A DNA stretch of 24,135 bases, taken from Dehalococcoidales bacterium. GTDB taxonomy: Bacteria > Chloroflexota > Dehalococcoidia > Dehalococcoidales > UBA5760. The notes under the pieces are model-generated. The model was not told the origin of the DNA and did no database searches. It saw nothing but the letters and a program-made list of their open reading frames with translations. A program made the position numbers and the translations under genes. The stretch is from NCBI GenBank assembly GCA_018399795.1, contig JAGYOC010000092.1, positions 1 to 24,135 of the forward strand, read 5' to 3'. Below, one piece after another: positions 6,445-13,541 of this stretch (positions are counted from its first letter, which is position 1; each line of letters opens with the position of its first letter).

Positions 6445-8508
6445 ATGAAACAATACCCAATAGAAAATATCCGCAACGTTGCCTTGCTCTCTCACTGTGG
6501 GGCCGGCAAGACATCGATATCGGAAGCAGTTCTTTACACGGTCGGTATCAACAGCCGCTTGGGCAGGGTTGATGACGGCACGACAACATCTGACTATGAC
6601 CCCGATGAAGTAAAACGGGAAATCAGCCTCAACCTCGCCCTGCTCCCCTGCGAGTGGCAGGACAAAAAGATAAACCTTATCGATACCCCAGGTTATACCG
6701 ACATGGTTGGCGAAGTAAAGGCAGCTGTCAGGGTCAGCGAGGGTGCCGTAATCACAGTATGCGCTGCCTCCGGCGTAGAGGTGGGCACGGTACAGGTATG
6801 GGATTACTGTAACCAGTCGGGTTTGGCCAGGGTCTTCTTTATTAACAAGATGGACCGTGAGAATGCGGACTTCGATAAAACCATCGAGCAAATCGAGTCC
6901 AGATTCGGTAAGCAATGCGTACCGATAAGAATACCGGTCGGCTCCCAGAAAGATTTCCGGGGAACTATCGACCTGCTGACGATGAAGGCCTATCTGGGCT
7001 CTCCGGCAAAGGAATCTGAGATACCAGATTCCCTGACTGAAGAGGCTGAATCCTTCCGGGAGAAACTCATCGAGGCAATAGCCGAGACGAATGATGATCT
7101 TATCGAGAAATACCTCGGCGGAGAAGATATCAGCCTGGAAGAGCTTACCAGAGCCATGGGTAAAGCCACCAGAGATGGGCAGATAGTACCGATTCTGGCA
7201 GGCTCCGCACTGCAGAACAATGGAATAGAACCGCTGCTGGATACCATCTGCAATTACCTGCCCTCGCCGGCAGAAAGGGACATCGCCACCGTTGACGAAT
7301 CAGGCAACGAAGCAGACACGGTTAGCCCCACCCAGGAACCCCCAACAGCCGTCCTGGTATTTAAAACCACGGCCGACCCGTATGTCGGCAAGCTCAGCTA
7401 TCTACGCGTCTTTCACGGAGCCATCGATAGCAATTCACAGGTATGGAACGTAACAAAGGGTGAAATGGAGCGCATCGGGCAGCTGTTCCTCCTGAGAGGC
7501 AAAAACCAGGAGCCGGTACCGCAGATATGCGCTGGAGACATCGGAGCAGTAGCCAAACTGGGGACCACTGTCACCGGAGACACACTGGGCAGCAAGGATA
7601 GCCCTCTGAGAATAGCACCGGTTGAATTCCCGGTGCCTATCTTCACCGAGGCAGTACATCCCAAAAGCAAGGCCGATGTTGACAAACTGGGTACCGCACT
7701 TACCAGATTAACCGAGGAGGACCAGACACTGCAGGTAAGCAGGAATAACGATACCAAGGAGACCATCCTATCCGGCATCGGCGAGACTCAGCTCTCCGTA
7801 GCTGCTGACAGGATGTTGCGCAAGTTCGGTGTCAGCGTAGAACTCGCAACTCCGAAAGTCCCCTACAAAGAGACTATCACCGTACCGGCCAAAACCGAAC
7901 ACAAGCACAAAAAGCAGACCGGAGGTCACGGCCAGTACGGACACGTTCTCCTTGAGCTGGAACCTCTGCCCCGTGGTAGCGGCCGGGAATTCGTGGATAA
8001 GATCGTAGGCGGTACTATCCCCAAGAATTACATCCCGTCGGTCGAGAAAGGGGTCTATGAAGCAATGGCGGAGGGTGAGCTGGCCGGGTACCCGGTGGTG
8101 GACATGCGAATAAGACTCTATGACGGTAGTTTCCACCCGGTTGACTCATCAGAAATATGTTTTAAGATTGCGGGGGCACAGGCACTTAAGAAGGGACTGG
8201 CCAAAGGTCAGCCTATACTCCTGGAACCGATAATGAACGTAAAGATAACGGCCCCTGAGGAATTCACCGGAGACATTATCGGTGACCTCAACGGCAAAAG
8301 GGCGCGCGTACAGGGCATGAACCCCGAGGGCGATACCAACGTCGTAGAAGCACAGGCGCCACTGGCCGAGATGCTGAGGTATTCCATAGACCTGAAATCA
8401 ATAACGCAGGGGCGAGGAAGCTATACCATAGAATTCAGCCACTACGAAGAGGTACCCCATCAGGTGGCTCAGAAAATCATCTCAGAAAAGCAGGCAGAAA
8501 CGGACTAA
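6445..8508 (+). CDS. EF-G-like translational GTPase (EF-G2 type)
   Basis: This 687-residue protein has the full EF-G domain order: GTPase domain (about 1-270), a domain 2 beta-barrel (about 300-385), then domains III-V, with KKQTGGHGQYGHV (about 490) in domain IV. G-motifs are visible: SHCGAGKTS (16-24), DTPG (80-83) and NKMD (134-137). It is not the housekeeping factor: the usual AHIDAGKTT is changed, and the histidine after DTPG, important for GTP hydrolysis in canonical EF-G, is tyrosine (DTPGY). These changes are shared by the EF-G-like paralogue group, whose role in translation or stress is unsettled. The start follows AAGGAG. It ends in TAA and converges with the pyl cluster. Confidence 0.85.
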   Translation: MKQYPIENIRNVALLSHCGAGKTSISEAVLYTVGINSRLGRVDDGTTTSDYDPDEVKREISLNLALLPCEWQDKKINLIDTPGYTDMVGEVKAAVRVSEGAVITVCAASGVEVGTVQVWDYCNQSGLARVFFINKMDRENADFDKTIEQIESRFGKQCVPIRIPVGSQKDFRGTIDLLTMKAYLGSPAKESEIPDSLTEEAESFREKLIEAIAETNDDLIEKYLGGEDISLEELTRAMGKATRDGQIVPILAGSALQNNGIEPLLDTICNYLPSPAERDIATVDESGNEADTVSPTQEPPTAVLVFKTTADPYVGKLSYLRVFHGAIDSNSQVWNVTKGEMERIGQLFLLRGKNQEPVPQICAGDIGAVAKLGTTVTGDTLGSKDSPLRIAPVEFPVPIFTEAVHPKSKADVDKLGTALTRLTEEDQTLQVSRNNDTKETILSGIGETQLSVAADRMLRKFGVSVELATPKVPYKETITVPAKTEHKHKKQTGGHGQYGHVLLELEPLPRGSGREFVDKIVGGTIPKNYIPSVEKGVYEAMAEGELAGYPVVDMRIRLYDGSFHPVDSSEICFKIAGAQALKKGLAKGQPILLEPIMNVKITAPEEFTGDIIGDLNGKRARVQGMNPEGDTNVVEAQAPLAEMLRYSIDLKSITQGRGSYTIEFSHYEEVPHQVAQKIISEKQAETD

Positions 8509-8590
8509 CCAGCATCGCACCCTTAAGAAGCTGTTTTGCCACATGTTTTTTTGTCAGGCAGTTATACTGAGCATGCTAGCTTTGCCTCCT

Positions 8591-8629
8591 GATGGCGATA
8601 CACCAGTGGTTGACCGGCGTACCGCCATC
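8591..8629 (-). terminator. Hairpin downstream of mtgA, possible operon end
   Basis: GATGGCG (8591-8597) pairs with CGCCATC (8623-8629), and TAC with GTA across one mismatch, making a 10-bp stem. No U tract follows on either strand, so intrinsic termination is doubtful. It starts 33 nt past the first UAG of mtgA on the minus strand and 24 nt past the second, inside the possible read-through extension. Confidence 0.35.
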
Positions 8630-8661
8630 GAAATCAGCAGAGGCAAAATTTTCTATATCCG

Positions 8662-9471
8662 CTATTTGGAAAGCTTTCTAACATGCTTGATGTATTTGAG
8701 GCACCCGCTATCAGTCCCCAATATTGCCTCTGAAGCTCGTAGAGCGCTCATCATCCCCACATCCTTGGGATCAATGAAGGCCATATCCAGTCCCGCCTCA
8801 AGAAGCATTGCTAAAAAAGCCTGGTTGATAAGCGTGCGATGAGGTAGGCCAAAAGAGATGTTGGAAAGACCCACCGATGTCTTTACCCCGCGGTTACCAT
8901 AGCGCTTCTTGATTTCCCGGGTACTCTCGATAACAGCACGCCCCTGCTCCTGGTTGCTCCCGACAGTCATCACGATGGAGTCGATGTAAAGCCGCGAGAC
9001 ATCCACCCCAGCCTCATCCAGGTTGCAGACCATTATGTCCACTTCCTCAAGGCGCTCTTCAACTGTCTTGGGCATTCCTGTCTTCCCCCCCATGGGCAAT
9101 CCGATGATATCTCCATCGAATTTCTTGATAATATCAATGAAGGCCCTCTCCCGGGAATCATTGTTGATGGAGTTTATCAAGGGGCGTTCCTGACATAGTT
9201 CCAGGCCAGCCTCCATCGCCTTGGGGTTGGGACTATCAATGGCCAGACGGACTTTACCTACCTCATCATGAATGAGACCAATAACCCATTTCATATCCTC
9301 GACCTCATTCTCCATGCTGGTGGCAGTATTAACATCGATAATATCCGCCCCGGCCTCTTTCTGCTCGCGGGCAAGCCGCCTGATAGTGGCTTCATCCTTG
9401 GACTCAAGCGCCGCCTTAACCGATTTCCGTGTCGAATTGATTAATTCTCCGACTACTATTATTTCGATCAC
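8662..9471 (-). CDS. mtgA: Methylcorrinoid:tetrahydrofolate methyltransferase, MtgA-like
   Basis: This 269-residue protein is a pterin-binding TIM-barrel methyltransferase of the MtgA/AcsE/MetH-pterin type. Visible motifs are VGELINSTRK at the start, the pterin-site segment AGADIIDVNTAT (about 40-51), INSINND (about 104-110), DIIGLPMGG and SVGLSNISFGLP (about 202-213). MtgA-type enzymes move a methyl group from a corrinoid protein to tetrahydrofolate. It lies 22 nt after mtbB and should complete the pathway by making methyl-THF. The start is unclear: the GTG at 9469-9471 overlaps its own Shine-Dalgarno (AGGAGGTG), while an ATA three codons later has ideal spacing. The stop is TAG, followed two codons later by another TAG; the frame then stays open for 32 codons to TGA at 8554-8556. 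Confidence 0.82.
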   Translation of the reverse strand: MIEIIVVGELINSTRKSVKAALESKDEATIRRLAREQKEAGADIIDVNTATSMENEVEDMKWVIGLIHDEVGKVRLAIDSPNPKAMEAGLELCQERPLINSINNDSRERAFIDIIKKFDGDIIGLPMGGKTGMPKTVEERLEEVDIMVCNLDEAGVDVSRLYIDSIVMTVGSNQEQGRAVIESTREIKKRYGNRGVKTSVGLSNISFGLPHRTLINQAFLAMLLEAGLDMAFIDPKDVGMMSALRASEAILGTDSGCLKYIKHVRKLSK

Positions 9472-9493
9472 CTCCTAATGGTATTTATCCGGT

Positions 9494-10906
9494 TTAACCG
9501 GACATACCCGATTTTGCCTTGAAACGATTCACCGAGTTTATCTCTATATCGAGCAGCTCGGCAATACGGAATTTGGCCTCCATTCCCTTGGGCCTGTCCG
9601 GCATCTGCTGAATGAGCCCAAGTTTGAGGTCATCCCGTACCGCACCCATCACGATGGGGTCGGAAAGCTCCCTGATGGATACATTGAGTTTACCGGCCAC
9701 GTACTCCTTGGCTTTCTGAACTCTCATGCCCTTGGCCATCTCCATTCGTGCCACCAGATCTCCGGCGGTACGCATTCCTCCCATCCCCGATGCCATAGCA
9801 TGAGCTTCCAGCATACCATGGATATCTCCAATTCCTACCTACACACCGTCCAGCTGGCAGATCTCAACCGCCGCCTTGGATGCCCTGCTTACGGCATCAA
9901 CCGGTGGTGTGTCACTCAATGGAATACCACCAACGCCCATACCCATATTGTTGTGAATTGGTATCTGTGAATCCTTGACACACTCCTTGGTATAGGTTAT
10001 TACACGTGCGATATTCCAGGGGCAGGACCTTGAAGTAACGATATTGCATACCGGTCCAAATATATTTGCCCCAGCCTTCTCAGCCAGCTTGACCTGCTGG
10101 TGGGGCCATAGACCAGCCAGACGAACCCCGTCATATTTCAGTCCTCCGTGTATCCCCAGAACAAACTCCCCGGCCATACCGATATTAATTATTATGTTGG
10201 GGTACTTCTTCTTCAGCTGTTCGGTGGCCTGCAGGGTAGCCATAAAGTCGACATCACCGAAGGCGCCGGTGGTATCGAAGTTGATACAGTCAGCACCTGC
10301 TTCGTAGATACCACTGCCGATATAGACCATATCCCTTACGGCGTGCTCTACCATACCCTCAGCACTCTCCCGGGCCTCTTTGAGCATACCCTTGTTGAGA
10401 AGTTCCGTCGGGTTGGGGAAGGGTCCGTCCGGCTGGGTATAAAGTCCCAGGTTGGGCATAGCCCCGTACCAGAAGGGAGCTGCCGTGACCAGCAGGGTGC
10501 GCTCCACCAATATCCTCTCATCAGCAAGAATAGGCCTTAAAGGCTTATAGCTATAGTCAATATGGCCATACTCGATGATATCGGCACCCAGAGCCCGTTC
10601 GTATAGCTCCGAGGCTACCAGCCTGCCACAATCTATGCCCAGTCCGGCTCCACCCGAAACGCCGGCATTGATTTTCACGGTTCCTTCATCATGCGAAAGA
10701 ACTACTTCTTTACCTGGCTCTACGCTAACAACCCTGTTAGGGCTGGTGTAGATATCAACAACGTGATCTATCTCATCATTACTAAGCTCGGGGACTTCTG
10801 CCCGGTCAGCGGCATCCTTGGTCCCCTCTACAACATCCTTTCTTACTTCTTCTTCGGACATCTCGATAACAGTGCCATCACCCAAACGCTGCATCGTTTT
10901 TGCCAT
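9494..10906 (-). CDS. mtbB: Dimethylamine:corrinoid methyltransferase with in-frame UAG (pyrrolysine)
   Basis: Two reading frames separated only by a UAG at 9839-9841 form one gene. The combined 470-residue product aligns by eye with archaeal MtbB over its whole length: GHIDYS-KP, FYGAMPN-GLY, DGPF-NP, NFDTT, AGE-VLG-HGGLKYDGV, LAGLWPHQQ, GANIFGPVCN, MGMGVGGIP. After the UAG come VGIGD, ASGM-GMR and AGDLVARME. The UAG lies between LDGV and VGIGD, exactly where MtbB carries pyrrolysine, the residue thought to bind and orient the methylamine. It would be residue 356. MtbB is cytosolic and transfers a methyl group from dimethylamine to a corrinoid protein. I chose the ATG at 10904-10906 (GGAGG, 9 nt gap); GTG and TTG lie just upstream. 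The true stop is TAA (9494-9496). A different amine substrate cannot be excluded. Confidence 0.93.
9793..9821 (-). promoter_or_regulatory. Stem-loop just downstream of the mtbB UAG
   Basis: On the mRNA CCAUGGUAUG pairs with CAUGCUAUGG (10 bp, two G-U pairs) around the 9-base loop CUGGAAGCU. It begins 17 nt after the UAG. A structure after UAG (PYLIS) has been proposed to aid read-through in archaeal mtmB. Whether this one does anything is inference. Confidence 0.35.
9839..9841 (-). other. In-frame UAG codon predicted to encode pyrrolysine
   Basis: On the minus strand the codon is TAG. Both flanks continue the MtbB alignment in the same frame (LDGV before, VGIGD after) with no gap. The cluster encodes a tRNA with a CUA anticodon and all synthesis genes, so this is a recoded sense codon rather than a gene-breaking mutation. 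Confidence 0.93.
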
Positions 10907-10928
10907 CACCAATTACCTCCTTTATTCA

Positions 10929-10937
10929 AATATAACA
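10929..10937 (-). promoter_or_regulatory. Extended -10 element upstream of mtbB
   Basis: On the minus strand TG-T-TATATT forms an extended -10. The -35 region (TTCCTG at 17 bp) is poor. Transcription would begin just upstream of GGAGG, giving mtbB a very short leader. This would let mtbB-mtgA be transcribed separately from the pyl genes. Confidence 0.35.
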
Positions 10938-10968
10938 CCACCCAAACACTACAGGAAAAATGGAAATT

Positions 10969-10988
10969 TCAGAACATACCAACCTCCT
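10969..10988 (-). other. Ribosome-binding site with a two-codon ORF in the mtbB leader
   Basis: AGGAGG (10983-10988 on the minus strand) is followed at 5 nt by ATG TTC TGA (10977-10969). It lies between the pylSn stop and the mtbB start, about 70 nt before the mtbB ribosome-binding site. It may be a start-stop element or the remnant of a deleted gene. Confidence 0.3.
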
Positions 10989-11031
10989 TTTAGTATTCTC
11001 AAAGATAGCCCGACAGAACATCAGAATAGTA

Positions 11032-11382
11032 CTAACCTGCTGATTCATTGCTTCCCACGGACTGTTGATAGAGATAAGAGGAAAAACGTCCGCCTTTAAA
11101 AACGGTTACGGAATACTTTTCAATCTTCCACTGTGGAACTCGACACTTATCACAGGTCTTGGCATACCACTTGTTGCGGAGCCAGCGTGCTGCATGACTG
11201 TTCTTTGAGTTGCGCACTATCATCTGTTTGTTACAGTGCGTGGTTATCAGGGCATAAGAGTCACCCCTCACTTCAAAGCTCTTGATACCGTGGAGAACAC
11301 CCGTCCGTGAGGGCCAGAGCTTGATTTTATCAATCAGCTTGAAAAGAGGGATCCTCTTTGGATAGAATATCTTCTTTTGCAC
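11032..11382 (-). CDS. pylSn: PylSn, tRNA-Pyl-binding N-terminal protein of split pyrrolysyl-tRNA synthetase
   Basis: This 116-residue basic protein matches bacterial PylSn and the N-terminal domain of archaeal PylS: PLFKLIDKIKLWPSR, LHGIKS, NSHAARWLRNKW and VPQWKIEKYS. PylSn grips the T-arm and small variable loop of tRNA-Pyl and raises the efficiency of PylSc. His49/Cys50 and the Cys77-x-x-Cys80 pair (CDKC) look like the zinc site of the domain. The start is GTG at 11380-11382; AAGGA lies upstream but at a long 13-nt spacing. The gene follows pylT by 39 nt. It stops at TAG, so it could itself gain Pyl plus ten residues (to a TGA) when read-through occurs. Confidence 0.9.
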   Translation of the reverse strand: MQKKIFYPKRIPLFKLIDKIKLWPSRTGVLHGIKSFEVRGDSYALITTHCNKQMIVRNSKNSHAARWLRNKWYAKTCDKCRVPQWKIEKYSVTVFKGGRFSSYLYQQSVGSNESAG

Positions 11383-11421
11383 CTAACCGATCTTTTCCTT
11401 TCAATCCTGTCTACCGTTTTA

Positions 11422-11493
11422 TGGCGGGGAGTCCGAGAGTTACACTCGGCTACACAAATTTAGAGTCTGTGCGATCTTTCCGATCAACCCCCC
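11422..11493 (-). tRNA. pylT: tRNA-Pyl, anticodon CUA (amber suppressor)
   Basis: The 72-nt sequence folds as tRNA-Pyl. The acceptor stem GGGGGGU/ACUCCCC has one G-U pair, the discriminator is G and CCA is encoded. One base (U) lies between acceptor and D stem; the D arm is GAUC/GAUC with a 5-base loop; one base follows. The anticodon stem is 6 bp (CACAGA/UUUGUG) with loop CUCUAAA, anticodon CUA at 11463-11461. The variable loop is only 3 bases (UAG), and the T arm CCGAG/CUCGG has a loop without TTC. The long anticodon stem, tiny variable loop and short D loop are the marks of this tRNA. It begins 15 nt after the pylD stop, so it is probably cut out of a longer transcript. Confidence 0.95.
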
Positions 11494-11508
11494 CCTTCTC
11501 AGTCCACA

Positions 11509-12333
11509 TCAATTAATGCAACTGGCACTGGTCAACATAGTAGCAACACCAATCTCCAGACTATCGTGAACCAGACGCTCTTTGACAATATCATAGGCCT
11601 CGTTATCAAGCATTAATGGAGTTGCCGGTGCCGCTATCAGGGTATCCGGTTTTATGTGCCACGGCTTGATATTATCCGCCGCAGGCGAAGCATCAAAAAA
11701 AAGCCTATACCGCTCCATGGCTTCAATGATATCGGTCTCCACGGATATTTCAGGATGTCCTCCCGCGAGATGCCGTATTCTCTTCAGATCAATATCATAG
11801 GTGCTCACCCTGGCTCCTTTTTCGGCAAGAGCCTGAACCGCGTTCCATCCCACTCTCCCAGCCCCACCAATCACCAGCACTTCCCGACTATTCAGCCCAC
11901 CTGACATAGCGTCCAGAGCAGTTACATACCCCCTGGCTGTTGCCTCCACATTATACACGACTTTCCTTGCCGTCATTTCGAGAGCAATGAACTGGTTATC
12001 ATCAGCCATAAAAACTATATCCGCTTCTCCCTCCACTCCTTCCGCAATCCCAGTTATATCGCTCCCCCCGGTACAAAACACATCCGCACCAAGGTGGCCT
12101 ATTATGCCAGCAACGGCCTCAACGAAGCCACCAATTACACCCCTTCCTGTTGTTATCGGAACCACGGCAATCCTCCGGGAAGATACTCTATCAAGCACCT
12201 CTTCGATTGTCTTCCCAGTGGACAGGGCGGCAATCTCTTTCAGCGAATAGCCCGTTCTTTGCACCAGCTCAACATCATACCGGGATAGCCTTTCGCCAAT
12301 ATCAACTACATCTTCTCTCGTTAAACGTGCCAC
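11509..12333 (-). CDS. pylD: PylD, pyrrolysine biosynthesis dehydrogenase
   Basis: PylD oxidises the terminal amino group of (3R)-3-methyl-D-ornithyl-N6-lysine; the aldehyde then closes to the pyrroline ring of pyrrolysine. The 274-residue product opens ARLTREDV, matching the archaeal start ALLTPEDL, which fixes the start at the GTG at 12331-12333. An upstream frame overlapping pylC would be an artefact. Features include VVPITTGRGVIGGF (58-71), FMADDN (108-113) and the Rossmann glycines VIGGAGRVG (154-162) followed by the acidic end of strand 2 (YDID). It begins 5 nt after the pylC stop, with AGG nearby as a ribosome-binding site, and ends in TGA just before pylT. Confidence 0.93.
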   Translation of the reverse strand: MARLTREDVVDIGERLSRYDVELVQRTGYSLKEIAALSTGKTIEEVLDRVSSRRIAVVPITTGRGVIGGFVEAVAGIIGHLGADVFCTGGSDITGIAEGVEGEADIVFMADDNQFIALEMTARKVVYNVEATARGYVTALDAMSGGLNSREVLVIGGAGRVGWNAVQALAEKGARVSTYDIDLKRIRHLAGGHPEISVETDIIEAMERYRLFFDASPAADNIKPWHIKPDTLIAAPATPLMLDNEAYDIVKERLVHDSLEIGVATMLTSASCIN

Positions 12334-12338
12334 GCGAC

Positions 12339-13541
12339 CTAACCCCTGGATAGAGGCACAGCGGCAATACCGGAGGCAGCGCACCTCTCCTCCGGACAAA
12401 CAGCCCATTCACTATAACGCTCGAGATTTTTCATCACTCCATCGCGTTTGGCCCAAGCCTGCTCCTCGGTCGCCCCGGAATTAATCACCGTGGCCACGAA
12501 GGGCAAATCTTCCTGAACTAAGGCAGAAAGCCCAACATCGGCTCCAAAAAACCCCGGTGTCACCTCCAGTGGGCCGGCATCTGCCATAATATGCTCTCCC
12601 AGAACCTCCAGGCGAGCTCCGGAAACCATGACATGCTCATATACCACTTTTCTAGTATTCTTTATTTCCGGCACCGGTAATAACATACCGTCAACAAATA
12701 TTTCTCCCAGCATTTTGAGCATATTGATACCGGTGGATTGGTAAACTGCAACCGGTGTCTGGCTGGGAAGCCTGGCATCTATCTCAAAAACTCTGAGGAC
12801 ATCCCGGTCAAGGACAAGCTCAACATCCATAATTCCCTTGAGCCTGATACCGCTGGCAAGCTCCAAGGCGAGGTCCCTGATACGCTTCTCAAGCAACCCG
12901 GAAATCCTGGCCGGAGCAATAACCCTCTTGCAATCATAGCTGTCATCCATCTCCAGCTCGGTAACCTGAAGCGCCGCATACCTGCCGGCCACTCCCAGCA
13001 CCTCTATAGAGTAGGATATTCCATCCAGATATTCCTGCAGCACCCAGTCTCTTATTCCCATGCCCACACGCTCCCTGAAACAGCCAAACTCCTCTTCGTT
13101 ATCAATCCGGATTACGCCCTGACTGCCGCTTGCACTGGAGGGTTTGGCGATTATAGGAAAACCGCAACCCGGCCAGCTACGTGGTTGGGGAATAGCAAGC
13201 TTTGTGAAAAGAAGGTTGGAACGCCTTTTGGAATGAGTAACCGAGTAGGCTGCAGCATCATAGGCAAGCGGGATATTCATCGCACCCGCACACTTTTCCA
13301 GCGTCCTCAGAGCGACATTATCCTCCAGCGCCGGTATGATAAGATCAATTCTCTCCTTATCCAGCAGCCGACATAACACAGGGGCTTCCTCCACAACATC
13401 AAGGCAGTAGAATGCCGGACATATACCCAACGCCGGTGGTGCGGGAATGCGGTCCACCAGAACCATCTCCCAGCCCGCTTCGTGAGCCAGAAAGGCCGCC
13501 TCAACCCCCTGCAACTTTCCTCCTACAATCAGCGCTCTCAT
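12339..13541 (-). CDS. pylC: PylC, methylornithine-lysine ligase (ATP-grasp)
   Basis: PylC joins (3R)-3-methyl-D-ornithine to the epsilon-amino group of lysine using ATP. The 400-residue product has an N-terminal nucleotide-fold segment (ALIVGGKLQGVEAAFLAHE), an ATP-grasp central region (FPIIAKPSSASGSQGVIRI, about 148-166; VLQEYLDGISYSIEVLG) and the metal-site strand (GIMDVELVLD; VFEIDARLPSQTP). It is somewhat longer than the archaeal protein of about 360 residues. The ATG overlaps the pylB stop (ATGA), so translation is coupled. The stop is TAG, followed after five codons (VAWHV) by TAA. Read-through would add only a short tail, but it is odd to find UAG as the stop of a pyrrolysine gene. 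Confidence 0.93.
   Translation of the reverse strand: MRALIVGGKLQGVEAAFLAHEAGWEMVLVDRIPAPPALGICPAFYCLDVVEEAPVLCRLLDKERIDLIIPALEDNVALRTLEKCAGAMNIPLAYDAAAYSVTHSKRRSNLLFTKLAIPQPRSWPGCGFPIIAKPSSASGSQGVIRIDNEEEFGCFRERVGMGIRDWVLQEYLDGISYSIEVLGVAGRYAALQVTELEMDDSYDCKRVIAPARISGLLEKRIRDLALELASGIRLKGIMDVELVLDRDVLRVFEIDARLPSQTPVAVYQSTGINMLKMLGEIFVDGMLLPVPEIKNTRKVVYEHVMVSGARLEVLGEHIMADAGPLEVTPGFFGADVGLSALVQEDLPFVATVINSGATEEQAWAKRDGVMKNLERYSEWAVCPEERCAASGIAAVPLSRG

Noticed and set aside
9494..10906. mtbB as a pseudogene split by a nonsense mutation
   Set aside because: The break is exactly a UAG at the known Pyl site, both sides stay in frame and conserved, and the full Pyl machinery is encoded next to it.
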